64,000 nt of DNA from VRUE01 sp035605695 (lineage in GTDB: Bacteria > Actinomycetota > Thermoleophilia > Solirubrobacterales > 70-9): contig DATNGZ010000004.1 of NCBI GenBank assembly GCA_035605695.1, positions 35,093 to 99,092 on the forward strand, read 5' to 3'. Position 1 is the first letter of the stretch. Each line of letters opens with the position of its first letter. The notes beneath the pieces were generated by a model. The model saw only the letters and a program-made list of their open reading frames with translations. It ran no database searches and had not been told where the DNA came from. The translations under genes were made by a program, and so were the position numbers. This document shows, piece by piece, positions 41,609 through 49,473 of the stretch.

Positions 41609-43227
41609 ACAAGCTCGATTCGGTAGTGGTTGGGATCGAAGGACGCGGTCCGAAGCGCGTCCGTGAAGAAGGCGGTGAACCAGGCGCAGCCCCAGGCGAT
41701 CGCGCCGTCGACGTGGATCCCGGAGGTGTGGCGGCCGTGCAAGCGCTCGCCATATTCGGAGTCCTTGGTGGTCGCTGCGAGGACGTGTTTGCGAAGCTCG
41801 TCGTCGTCGTTGTGCTCGAGCCGCCCGCCCTTCACCGCGGCGTATAGCTCGGAGGTCAGCGGCGCCCAGACGTTCGACTTCATGGAGACCTCGATCATCG
41901 GCAGGCCCTCGTCGGCAAGTTCTTCAGCCGACTGCGAGAAGCCGCCCAACTTGTCGAAGCCGATGCCGGCGACGTCATAGCGTTCGCAGGCCTCACGCAT
42001 CCCCTGCTTGATCTTCCAGTAGGGAACCTTGCCGCCGTCCTGCTCCGCTGGATCCCAGTGCTCGATCGGGATCAAGCGTCCTCGGCCGCCCTCGGACTTC
42101 TCCGGATCCCATTGCTCGATCGGCACCAGCTCGCCACCGATGTCGATGACCTGAAGGCCGACGAGGTAGGCGTGGTCGTAGGAGCGCGCGTGGTCGTAGC
42201 CGAGGACGAGCTGCGCACCGTCGCCGAACTCGAGCTCGGGGTTGCCGCGAGCGTCCCAGTGCTCGGCCTCGAAGAACCCGCCCTCGACCTGGCCCCAAAG
42301 GTTGCAGTGCCGGCGGGCCCATCGCGTCGGCGTCATCGACGGCGATCGCCGCAGGGCGGCCAGCTTTTCCTTCGTTACGAACGACGACGGATTCGCGAGC
42401 TTGACGATCGCCATGTCCTCGCGGTCGTCGCGGTCGTGCAGCGCCCATTCGAACATCACGAACCCGGGCTGGCGCGCCACGGTGAAGCGCTTCTGCACCA
42501 CCTTGATCCGGAACTTCAGAGCCGCGTCGCGGATCCGCTTCAGCACCGAGTGGTCGTCGGCGCCGGCGGTGGAGATCGTGATCATCCGGCCGTTGCGCTT
42601 GTGAAGCGCGCCCTGGATCGCGGCGTAGATCGCATCGTTGATGTGGGCATGTAGCTCGTCGACCAGGCCGAGCGTCGGCTTGATTCCCTCGAGCGTGCCC
42701 TTGCCGCCGTCGTCCTTGTTCGCCTTCGTCGACAGGCGGTCGGACGAAAGGACGCGCAGCGACCCGTTGCGCCCACCGCGGCCGACGTAGATCTCCTTGG
42801 TGCTCGGCCGCGGCAGGAGGCGCTTGCGCCAGGCGGAGTGCAGCTGCGAGATCCGGCGGGCCTCGCCGTACATGATCTTCGCCTGGTCTTTGGTCGAGGC
42901 CCCGATGTAGGCCTCTGGCTGCGAAGTGGTCAGGAGGTGGAAGACCGCGAGGGCGGCGAGAAGCGTCGTCTTGCCGTTGCCCTTCGGGACCAGAACCAAG
43001 ATCTCCGCGATGCCAGCGAAGTAGGCAAGCAGGACCAGCCGCTGCCACCACTCGAGGACGAACGGTTCGTCGTCCTCGGTCGTGACCTTGGCGCAGAATT
43101 TTTCGAAGCGCGCCAGGCCTGTATGCGCCTCGGCGAACTTCGCCGGCGACAGGCCGAGCAATGACTTGGCGGAGGCGGCTAGAGCGGCGACCTTAGAAGC
43201 CAATGTCGTCGTCGTCCTCGCCGCCAC
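41605..43227 (-). CDS. terL: terminase large subunit
   Basis: 540 aa. Walker A at about 81-88 (PKGNGKTT), Walker B in TLGLVDELHAH, coupling motif ISTAGADDHS, and an RNase H-type nuclease beginning VLGYDHARSYDHAYLVG. It packages DNA into the prohead with ATP. GTG at 43227 gives a 35-base overlap with terS; TTG at 43203 is an alternative start. Confidence 0.93.
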   Translation of the reverse strand: MAARTTTTLASKVAALAASAKSLLGLSPAKFAEAHTGLARFEKFCAKVTTEDDEPFVLEWWQRLVLLAYFAGIAEILVLVPKGNGKTTLLAALAVFHLLTTSQPEAYIGASTKDQAKIMYGEARRISQLHSAWRKRLLPRPSTKEIYVGRGGRNGSLRVLSSDRLSTKANKDDGGKGTLEGIKPTLGLVDELHAHINDAIYAAIQGALHKRNGRMITISTAGADDHSVLKRIRDAALKFRIKVVQKRFTVARQPGFVMFEWALHDRDDREDMAIVKLANPSSFVTKEKLAALRRSPSMTPTRWARRHCNLWGQVEGGFFEAEHWDARGNPELEFGDGAQLVLGYDHARSYDHAYLVGLQVIDIGGELVPIEQWDPEKSEGGRGRLIPIEHWDPAEQDGGKVPYWKIKQGMREACERYDVAGIGFDKLGGFSQSAEELADEGLPMIEVSMKSNVWAPLTSELYAAVKGGRLEHNDDDELRKHVLAATTKDSEYGERLHGRHTSGIHVDGAIAWGCAWFTAFFTDALRTASFDPNHYRIELV

Positions 43228-43669
43228 TGCCCTTGAGATGGCGCTGCAACATCTCGGGTGTGAGCAAAAGGGCTTCGGCGTACTTGTGCGCCTCGACGTC
43301 GGCGTCGTGCTCGACCCGGAAAAACGGATTGGCCTTCATCTGCCCGGTCGATCCCTTGACCACGGGTTTCTCTTCGGCCCGTTCCCGGGCGTCTTTGGAG
43401 CGGTCGAGGCGGCGGATGTAGCGCTCGAGCAGCGGGGCGAAGAGGGGATTCCAGAGTCCGTGCCCGTCGAGGTAGGCCTCGATCTCCTCCCAGACCGCGA
43501 TCTGCTCGGGCCCGAAATCGGCAGGTCTGCCGATCGTCAGCTGGGCAGCGTGCTCGCGAACGTCGTCGACGGTGGCGCGATCGCCCTTGCCCGTTCCGGT
43601 GACCTCAGCAAGGTCGACCCCGAGCTCGTCGGCGACCTCCTGGGCCCTGGCTGTTGCCGTGGCCGCCAA
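43193..43669 (-). CDS. terS: terminase small subunit (P27-like)
   Basis: 158 aa from TTG at 43669. The C-terminal part (LLERYIRRLDRSKDARERA, GQMKANPFFRVEHDADVEAH, LLLTPEMLQRHL) is the P27-family pattern. The N-terminal 35 residues look like a small peripheral-subunit-binding helix pair. The start is uncertain because it follows a run of eight T. Palindrome copy 8 lies inside. Confidence 0.82.
   Translation of the reverse strand: MAATATARAQEVADELGVDLAEVTGTGKGDRATVDDVREHAAQLTIGRPADFGPEQIAVWEEIEAYLDGHGLWNPLFAPLLERYIRRLDRSKDARERAEEKPVVKGSTGQMKANPFFRVEHDADVEAHKYAEALLLTPEMLQRHLKGSGGEDDDDIGF
43517..43534. repeat. dispersed palindrome copy 8
   Basis: ATCGGCAG-GT-CTGCCGAT, compensatory change keeps both arms complementary. 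Inside the small terminase gene. Confidence 0.85.
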
Positions 43670-43678
43670 AAAAAAGGT

Positions 43679-44098
43679 TCAGCTCCTGGAATTTTTTCGT
43701 GCTCGTGGGCCAGGCGGTGTCCGGTGACCGGGGGTCGTGATCTTCCGGCCCCCCTCCGGGGTCCACTCGGACGGGTAGAGCTTGTCGCCCTTGTCGCTGT
43801 TGCAGCTGGCACAGGCGGCGACCTGGTTGGCCTTCGTGTCGCTGCCGCCGCGGCTGACCGGGATGAAGTGATCGGCATGCGTTGCCTCGGCGCCGCAGTA
43901 GACGCAGCGGGGTGTGCCCGTCGCGTCCTTTGCCTCGGCGAGGACTTCGGCCCGAACCTTGCGACCGGCTCGCGTCGACCCCCGGGCGCCGGTGCGACCG
44001 GCCTGCTTGCGCTGGCGAGCGTGATCCCGAGCGTGTTCGGGACACCTGCGTCCTTCGCTCAGTCGGCCGCAGGTCAGACAGGCGTGCTTGATGCCCAT
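43679..44098 (-). CDS. HNH endonuclease next to terminase
   Basis: 139 aa. Zinc cysteines in CLTCGRLSEGRRCPEHA and CVYCGAEATHADHFIPVSRGG, with the HNH core HADHFIPVSRGGSDTKANQV and ACASCNSDKGDK. HNH nucleases next to terS commonly assist cos cleavage and packaging. TAGATG links it to the preceding ORF. Confidence 0.88.
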   Translation of the reverse strand: MGIKHACLTCGRLSEGRRCPEHARDHARQRKQAGRTGARGSTRAGRKVRAEVLAEAKDATGTPRCVYCGAEATHADHFIPVSRGGSDTKANQVAACASCNSDKGDKLYPSEWTPEGGRKITTPGHRTPPGPRARKNSRS

Positions 44099-44452
44099 CT
44101 AACTGACCTGCCTACCGGCGGCGCGACTGAGGGCGGTATCCGGGTTTCGTCGGGCCCGACTCACCGGTCCATTTCCCCCAGCGCATTCCGCCGCTTTCAA
44201 GAGCGTAGCCATTGCGACTCGTGCTCGCCCGTCGCAGTGGAACGTATGTCGGGGGGTGGCGGTCCCTACCAGGACCGCACAGACTCGCGCGCCTGCGAGC
44301 ACGACCGGGGCTCGGCGATCCGGGAAAGCACGGAGGCAGAAACGCCGAGAGAACGCGAAGACCCCGTCGCTCGCAGTGGATTTCGGCATAGCGATACCAC
44401 TGGCAACAGGGGGCAACTGCACCCTCCCACGCCTGCCGGACGGAAAAATCAT
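44099..44452 (-). CDS. uncertain 117-aa ORF between HNH and regulator genes
   Basis: ATG at 44452 overlaps the upstream stop as ATGA and its TAG abuts the HNH ATG, which supports a gene. However, third-position GC is lower than in neighbours, the sequence is Arg/Ala-rich without a domain, and the DNA holds repeats and hairpins (TCGCAGTGGA at 44232 and 44371; GCGGTCC/GGACCGC near 44261). It may instead be a non-coding packaging-site region. Confidence 0.35.
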   Translation of the reverse strand: MIFPSGRRGRVQLPPVASGIAMPKSTASDGVFAFSRRFCLRAFPDRRAPVVLAGARVCAVLVGTATPRHTFHCDGRARVAMATLLKAAECAGGNGPVSRARRNPDTALSRAAGRQVS

Positions 44453-45183
44453 GCGGCTTCCTTGGGCCAGTGGACCCTGACCGTTCGAAGGCTCACACCG
44501 AGGCGGCGAACCACGTCCGTCTGCTTGCAGCCGCTTTCCTTCAGCAGTCGAACCTGTTCGGCCTTCTGGGTGTCGTCGAGCTCTCTCCACTTCGGTCGAC
44601 GAAACCCGTAGTCAGGGTCGCGGCCCTCGTCCTCGCGGACCTTTTCGATCCAGCCTTGCGGAAGCTTCAGCTGCAGGTGGACGCGGTAGACGTGCTCGCC
44701 CTCGTAGTGATCGAGCACGTACTCGATCAGGGCCTTTTCGTCAGGACGGCTGAGCACCATCGCCACCCGCTCCTCCCGCTCCGCCGCCGTGGGCGGCACG
44801 ACGCGGGTCTTCAGCGCATGCTCAGCGTCCCAGAGCAGGAACCACAACCTCTTGCGGGGCAGCTCGCGGCCAACAGCGTCACGGAACCGCCAAGCGAAGT
44901 GGTCGTAGAGAGAACGATCCTCCGGCGGGCACACGGCCGCTGACATCCCTTCCTTGTACTCAGGCGGACCCGGCCGCCGCTCGCTCGTCGGGGCACTGCG
45001 ACCGATTGCGCTGGCACGCGTATCGCTGAGCATCTGCATCTCGCGCAGCACGGCACGGATCTCCTCGCGCAGCTCAGCATCGTCGACCAGTGCAAGGAAG
45101 TCGAAGGCAGCGAAGCCTGGTGCATCTGTGATCGAGCCAGGTCGCGCGGTGACGTCCTCCCGGCCTCCGACCAGTGGCTTCAC
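44449..45183 (-). CDS. phage protein with C-terminal helix-turn-helix
   Basis: 244 aa from GTG at 45183, overlapping the initiator stop as GTGA. The last 45 residues (QKAEQVRLLKESGCKQTDVV then RRLGVSLRTVRVHWP) form a resolvase/RNA-polymerase-sigma-like HTH. The N-terminal 150 residues are helical and unrecognised. It may be a late transcription activator or replication partner; this is inference from position. Confidence 0.6.
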   Translation of the reverse strand: MKPLVGGREDVTARPGSITDAPGFAAFDFLALVDDAELREEIRAVLREMQMLSDTRASAIGRSAPTSERRPGPPEYKEGMSAAVCPPEDRSLYDHFAWRFRDAVGRELPRKRLWFLLWDAEHALKTRVVPPTAAEREERVAMVLSRPDEKALIEYVLDHYEGEHVYRVHLQLKLPQGWIEKVREDEGRDPDYGFRRPKWRELDDTQKAEQVRLLKESGCKQTDVVRRLGVSLRTVRVHWPKEAA

Positions 45184-46187
45184 TTTTCCTCCAGCTCCAG
45201 CTGGGTCTCGTCGACAATTTCCAGATCGTCGAAGGCATCGGTGGCCTCGAGGATCAGCGGCTTGTAGCGCCGGTCGACCCATTTGCCGATGCCGCCGTTG
45301 TCCGAGGTATCGACCAGGACGAGCCTGCCAACGCGCTCGCCCGCAACCTCGAGTGGCTCCATCCACAGCTGGAACGTCGAGGGGGGCATTTGCTGCGAGA
45401 GCAGCTGCTTGGCCGCCTTCCAGGCCTCGGTGGCACGCTCGGTCTCGGCCACCGGCTCCGTCGGGATTCGCCTCGCCGGCGAGACTGACCCGGATCCGTC
45501 GCTCCGCGGCGGCGATACCGGCGACTTCTCGAGCCAGTTACGAAACGCCACGGCGACATCGCGCAGTGGGGCGTTCTCCCCGTTGCCGTGCAGGTGCCAG
45601 GCGGCGAACTTCTCGGCCTCGAGCCCGTGGTCCCGGCCCGGGCACGCCTCGCAGGCTCGACGGACCGCAGCCGGGTCCAAATGCCCTTTCTTCGCTTCGG
45701 CAGCCTGGCGAAGTGGTGCTTCGATCGCTTCCGGCAGATCTGCCGGTGCTAGCGATGTGCGACACACGGTTCCTGACGGTTCTGTTTTTGGTTCTCCTTC
45801 TATAGGGGTGTCGTCAATGTCCGGTTGAACAGGCTCGATTTGTCCGGTTGGAACGTCGTCAATGTCCGGTTGAACCGGCAATTTCTTACCGGTCGATTTG
45901 TCCGGTTGATCGATATGGAGATGAATTCGGTCCCGGCCTCGACCCCTGCCGGTCTCCGATGCCTGACGCTCCCGGTGAAGCAGGTCGTCGCCTTCGAGCT
46001 TCTTCAGGTGACGCCGAACGGTGCGACCATCCTGGCCCGTGTAGCTGGCGATGCTGTCCTCGCCCGGCCAGCAGATGCCGCTGTTGTCTGCGTGATCGGC
46101 GATGCGTAGGAGGGTGAGGAGCTCGCCACCCTTGACCACCTCGTCGCGGCCGAGCTCCCAGGCCCAATTGGTCGCTTTGACGCTCAT
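45180..46187 (-). CDS. replication initiator-like protein (wHTH plus DnaA-N-like domain)
   Basis: 335 aa. Winged helix at about residues 20-75 (LLTLLRIADHADNSGICWPG, ASYTGQDGRTVRRHLKKLEG), a repeat-bearing linker (PVQPDIDD twice), then a C-terminal region (AWKAAKQLLSQQMPPSTFQLW, VLVDTSDNGGIGKWVDRRY) resembling DnaA domain I/replication proteins. The linker DNA contains four iterons, so the gene probably both encodes the initiator and contains the origin. Confidence 0.75.
   Translation of the reverse strand: MSVKATNWAWELGRDEVVKGGELLTLLRIADHADNSGICWPGEDSIASYTGQDGRTVRRHLKKLEGDDLLHRERQASETGRGRGRDRIHLHIDQPDKSTGKKLPVQPDIDDVPTGQIEPVQPDIDDTPIEGEPKTEPSGTVCRTSLAPADLPEAIEAPLRQAAEAKKGHLDPAAVRRACEACPGRDHGLEAEKFAAWHLHGNGENAPLRDVAVAFRNWLEKSPVSPPRSDGSGSVSPARRIPTEPVAETERATEAWKAAKQLLSQQMPPSTFQLWMEPLEVAGERVGRLVLVDTSDNGGIGKWVDRRYKPLILEATDAFDDLEIVDETQLELEEK
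45730..45747. repeat. dispersed palindrome copy 9
   Basis: TCCGGCAG-AT-CTGCCGGT, perfect 7-bp inner arms. In the initiator gene, about 70 bp from the first iteron. Confidence 0.85.
45818..45908. other. iteron cluster, candidate phage replication origin
   Basis: TGTCCGGTTG occurs four times in the same orientation at 45818, 45841, 45863 and 45899 (spacing 23, 22 and 36 bp), with alternating flanks TCAA and CGATT. A T-rich stretch lies next to it near 45780-45805 and could be an unwinding element. All four are inside the initiator gene, as in phage lambda O. Confidence 0.75.
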
Positions 46188-46363
46188 GCCGCCCCTTCCC
46201 CCCCGATCCGCTCGCGGCTGTCAGTGAGAGGGCTTGCCAGAACGTCAGAGACGCCCCCCGAAGCGGCCCTCTCACTCACGGCAGCGATAGAGCCGTCAGC
46301 GAGGGGGGCCACCTCCACGGTCCCCCCCTCGCTCGCGGCTGCTTTGTCGCGAGCCACCGTCAT
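46184..46363 (-). CDS. possible 59-aa low-complexity protein in a hairpin-rich segment
   Basis: ATG at 46363 overlaps the ParB-like stop (TGATG) and TGA overlaps the initiator ATG. The product is Ala/Gly/Ser/Glu-rich with no fold signature. The DNA has two strong inverted repeats: AGTGAGAGGGC/GCCCTCTCACT (46223-46276) and GAGGGGGG/CCCCCCTC (46301-46330). It may be a structured leader before the initiator rather than a protein gene. Confidence 0.4.
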   Translation of the reverse strand: MTVARDKAAASEGGTVEVAPLADGSIAAVSERAASGGVSDVLASPLTDSRERIGGEGAA

Positions 46364-48147
46364 CAGCCCTTCTCGACCGCCGTGTACTCGCGGCCGGCCT
46401 TCTTGACCTTGCCGGCCTTCTCCAGGTCGCCGAGGATGCGATACAGGTAGTTGGGCTTGATGCCCATCTCCATGGCGATGGTGGCCGCCGTGATCTTCGG
46501 GTTGGCCTTGATCAGCTCAAGGGCGTTGTCCGCCCGACTGCCGCCCTCGCTCTCGGCTGCGGCGGCTGCCTCCTCCTGCTCGGCCTTCCACTTGGCCTCG
46601 GCCTCAGCGCGCTTCTGGGCGTTCTCCTTGGCCTTCTTCTCAGCGTCCTTACGACGCTCCTTGACCTTCTTCTTCGCAGCCGCCGGCACAACACCGAGCC
46701 GCTCGGCGATGGAGTCGAGCATGTCCTGGCGATCGAAGAAGTCACCGTCCGCGCCCCTGAGACGCCACCAGCCCTTACCGCCGTCGAGGAACTGCTGGGC
46801 GAGCACCACACGCAGGAAGACCTGCAAGGCCTCCCCCGCATTCTTCGCGGCCGCCAACTCCTGCACGACCGTCAAGCCGGGAGTGACCGGGCAATCTTCG
46901 TCCTCAGGCCAACCGTAGGTCTCGGGGAGCAGTTCACCGAGACCATCTGCCACGACCTCGTCGATCTCCACCTCGTCCTCTCCCAGCGCCATAACCACGG
47001 CCAGGCGCACGATGTCGAGGTCAGTCGCCTTCGGGTTCGCCAGGGTGCCGAGAGAGTCGGTGAGTTCTTCGTTGGCCTTCGCCCGCGCTTTCTCTTCCTT
47101 CTCGCGCTCCTTGGCGAGCCGCTCCTGCTCCTTGGCGGACTCCCCGGTAGGCGGCTGCCCGGCGCTTGAAGCACTACCCTGGCGCGCGATCAGGTCGCGA
47201 GCCGCCTTGTCCATTGCCGGGATCTTCAGCTTCGCCAGCTCGAAGGTGAGGACGGGGTCGGTGATGAATCGGACGGTGCGCTTTTCACCCCAGCGCTCGA
47301 AGGTGAACTCGAAGAGCGAGCCGGCCTGCTTTGCCTTCTTCGCGTCCTCGTCGCCGAAGTGGAAGAGCGGCTTGTTGTATGGCGGGTTCGGGATGCCATC
47401 CCACAGCTCTTTGAGCTTCTTTCGGAAGTCCTTGTCGACCGCCACCGAGTTCGGGTGAACGGCCCGGCCCTCGTATTCGGCGATCGCCTGCAGGCCTGCT
47501 TCGTTCGCTACCTGCTCGAGCGCGGTGCCTACAGCGCCCTTGTCGGTCAGCTTCTGTAGATCGCCGGCCTTCTGGACGATCAGCTCAACCGCCTTCGGGC
47601 GCACCGCGGCGATCGGGCCCAGATGGATCACTGCCTCGAGGGGCAGCTCGCCGGCTTCCACCAGGGCCTGTACGGACTCGGGGACTTCGAGCAGGCGCTG
47701 GCGGTTGCGCGCGGAGCGCTCAGACATCGACAACGCGTCCGCGGCCTCGGCCTGCTTCATCCCGAAGTCGTCGCGCAGGACCAGCAGCGCCTTGGCCTCG
47801 GCGATCGGCGACATTTCAGCGCGGGCCCGGTTCTCAGCCAGGGCGGCGAGGTAGCGCTGCTTCTCGTCGAGCGACGTGTCAACGATCGCCGGGACCGTCT
47901 CCAGGCCAAGCTCTGCAGCTGCCGCGAAACGGCGATGGCCAAAGATGATCGGGTGGCCACCGTCGACGCTGGTGCCGACCTTGATCGGGCTTTCGATGCC
48001 CCGCTCGGCGATCGATGCCTTCAGGCTCAGAAATTCCTCGTCGTCGCGGGCGAAGTCTCCCCGGGGGTTGAAGCCGGGAACTTCGAAGATCTTGCCCGTG
48101 GGGATCTGCTGGATCTCGGTGGGCGTAGCTGTAGCGGTCTTGCTCAT
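46363..48147 (-). CDS. ParB/KorB-like DNA-binding protein
   Basis: 594 aa from ATG at 48147 with GAAAGGA upstream. ParB N-terminal domain (GFNPRGDF, IFGHRRFAAAAELGL, LAENRARAEMSP), then the central HTH (MKQAEAADALSMSERSARNR), a long charged coiled coil rich in Lys/Glu/Ala (about 400-530) and a C-terminal winged helix (KITAATIAMEMGIKPNYLYR). ParB-family proteins bind palindromic parS/operator DNA and may use CTP. No ParA is present. A palindrome copy lies just upstream of the start. Confidence 0.88.
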   Translation of the reverse strand: MSKTATATPTEIQQIPTGKIFEVPGFNPRGDFARDDEEFLSLKASIAERGIESPIKVGTSVDGGHPIIFGHRRFAAAAELGLETVPAIVDTSLDEKQRYLAALAENRARAEMSPIAEAKALLVLRDDFGMKQAEAADALSMSERSARNRQRLLEVPESVQALVEAGELPLEAVIHLGPIAAVRPKAVELIVQKAGDLQKLTDKGAVGTALEQVANEAGLQAIAEYEGRAVHPNSVAVDKDFRKKLKELWDGIPNPPYNKPLFHFGDEDAKKAKQAGSLFEFTFERWGEKRTVRFITDPVLTFELAKLKIPAMDKAARDLIARQGSASSAGQPPTGESAKEQERLAKEREKEEKARAKANEELTDSLGTLANPKATDLDIVRLAVVMALGEDEVEIDEVVADGLGELLPETYGWPEDEDCPVTPGLTVVQELAAAKNAGEALQVFLRVVLAQQFLDGGKGWWRLRGADGDFFDRQDMLDSIAERLGVVPAAAKKKVKERRKDAEKKAKENAQKRAEAEAKWKAEQEEAAAAAESEGGSRADNALELIKANPKITAATIAMEMGIKPNYLYRILGDLEKAGKVKKAGREYTAVEKG

Positions 48148-48162
48148 GGTGGTGTCCTTTCC

Positions 48163-48180
48163 CCCGGCAGATCTGCCGGG
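48163..48180. repeat. dispersed palindrome copy 10, in the ParB-like gene leader
   Basis: CCCGGCAG-AT-CTGCCGGG, fully palindromic. It starts 16 bases before the ParB-like start codon on the minus strand, adjoining the Shine-Dalgarno, a position suited to autoregulation. Confidence 0.9.
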
Positions 48181-48196
48181 AGGTGGAGGTGGATGG

Positions 48197-48231
48197 CCCA
48201 GGGGAACCGGCGTTGGACCGGCTCCCCTGGG
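48197..48231. terminator. hairpin between DUF2303-like and ParB-like genes
   Basis: CCCAGGGGA-ACCGG pairs with CCGG-C-TCCCCTGGG around a 7-base loop with one mismatch. No U-tract, so attenuator or partial terminator. Confidence 0.5.
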
Positions 48232-48241
48232 GACTGCGGAA

Positions 48242-49072
48242 CTAGGAGGCCGGCGTGCCCTTGTAGACGCACTTCGCGTCGTCGCTGTTGAAGCGGTTGC
48301 CGAGCCGGTCGGCAATGCGGTCGAGCGCGTCCTGAACGATCCGCTCGGGCTGCTCGAGGCTGTAGCCGAGCGTGACCTGACCGCCGCGGACGCGCCAGCG
48401 CAGGCGGGCAGTGACCGCCTCAGATTCGCCGCCGACGAACGGGGCGATCGCCAGTTGGAAGACCTCCGGGATCGCGAGGTCGCCGTGCTTGCCGGCGGTG
48501 GCCTCGATCGTCTCGTCGTATTCGATCTTGACCTCGCCGTTGCTGAGTTTCACGCCGGAGCGGAATTTGGCCTCGGTCGTCCCCTGCAGCGTCTGGGCGA
48601 TCTCGAGCAGCTCCGAGGCATCCGGTGTGGCGATATCCGGAAGACCGTCCTGCAACCGCTCGGCGAACTCCTCCTGGTCGAACCAGGATTTGTTGCCTGC
48701 CATCCAGAACTTCCACTCCTCCGTTTCGATCAGGGTGAGGGCGGCCCGGTGCTGGCGCCAGGCGGCCTCGGTCGGGCTGTGGTCGTCGAGGACGGCCACG
48801 ATCTTGGCCTCGGTCGGGTGCACCCAGATCGTTGTCGCCTTGCCCTTGTGCCTTTCGACGTAGTCGATGAGGCTCTCGACGGTGGCCGGGCGAAACTCGC
48901 CACGGCGTCGGTCCGGGCGATCGCGGTACTTCTCGAGGTCGAGCGGCACGAGCGCGCCGCTGGAGTCGCGAACGGCGTAGAGCTGACCGGCCTCCAGCTC
49001 GTGAGGCGCCACTGCCTCCTGTGCGGTACGGATGATCGCGAGAGCGTCAGGCGTTGCGGTGGTGGTATCCAT
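48242..49072 (-). CDS. DUF2303/YfdQ-like phage protein
   Basis: 276 aa. Features such as RRGEFRPATVESLIDYVERH, IWVHPTEAKIVAVLDDHS, ALTLIETEEWKFWMAGNKSW and a C-terminal VTARLRWRVRGGQVTLGYSLE are those of DUF2303 proteins, found in phage early regions with unknown function. Confidence 0.8.
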   Translation of the reverse strand: MDTTTATPDALAIIRTAQEAVAPHELEAGQLYAVRDSSGALVPLDLEKYRDRPDRRRGEFRPATVESLIDYVERHKGKATTIWVHPTEAKIVAVLDDHSPTEAAWRQHRAALTLIETEEWKFWMAGNKSWFDQEEFAERLQDGLPDIATPDASELLEIAQTLQGTTEAKFRSGVKLSNGEVKIEYDETIEATAGKHGDLAIPEVFQLAIAPFVGGESEAVTARLRWRVRGGQVTLGYSLEQPERIVQDALDRIADRLGNRFNSDDAKCVYKGTPAS

Positions 49073-49104
49073 GAGTGATCGGTGTCCTTTCTGTAGTGGG
49101 CGCG

Positions 49105-49473
49105 CTAGCTCTTGGCGCTCGCGTCGCGGATGGGAAGCTCGGGCTGCCGCGGGTCGCGGCGGGAGAGGTTTCCGGTGCCGTCGCTGAAGAAGAGGGACGG
49201 GTCGCGGTCGGGCTCCGGCGGCTTGCTGACGACTTTGTCCGTCACGACGACGGCGCCATTGACGTCGGAGGGAGCGCAGCCGATCGTCATCGTCAACGTG
49301 CCCTTCTTGCCCTGGGCGAGGACCGAGGCGACCAGGCGCTGCAGCTCCTCGCTCAGCTCGTTGTGTAGCCCCGCCGAGCGGTGCTCGTTGAGGAAGGTGT
49401 TGAACGGCTTGGTGGTTGGGATGGTGGTCGGCTGCTCCTCCTCGCCGACCTTTGCTGCGGCTGCGTCAGACAT
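49105..49473 (-). CDS. early phage protein of unknown function
   Basis: 122 aa from ATG at 49473, following CTTTCCTGT-type spacing with a weak ribosome site. Central block FLNEHRSAGLHNELSEELQR and GTLTMTIGCAPSDVNGAVVV then DKVVSKPPEPDRDPSLFF resembles small proteins that sit beside DUF2303 genes in other actinophages. No function known. Confidence 0.65.
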   Translation of the reverse strand: MSDAAAAKVGEEEQPTTIPTTKPFNTFLNEHRSAGLHNELSEELQRLVASVLAQGKKGTLTMTIGCAPSDVNGAVVVTDKVVSKPPEPDRDPSLFFSDGTGNLSRRDPRQPELPIRDASAKS

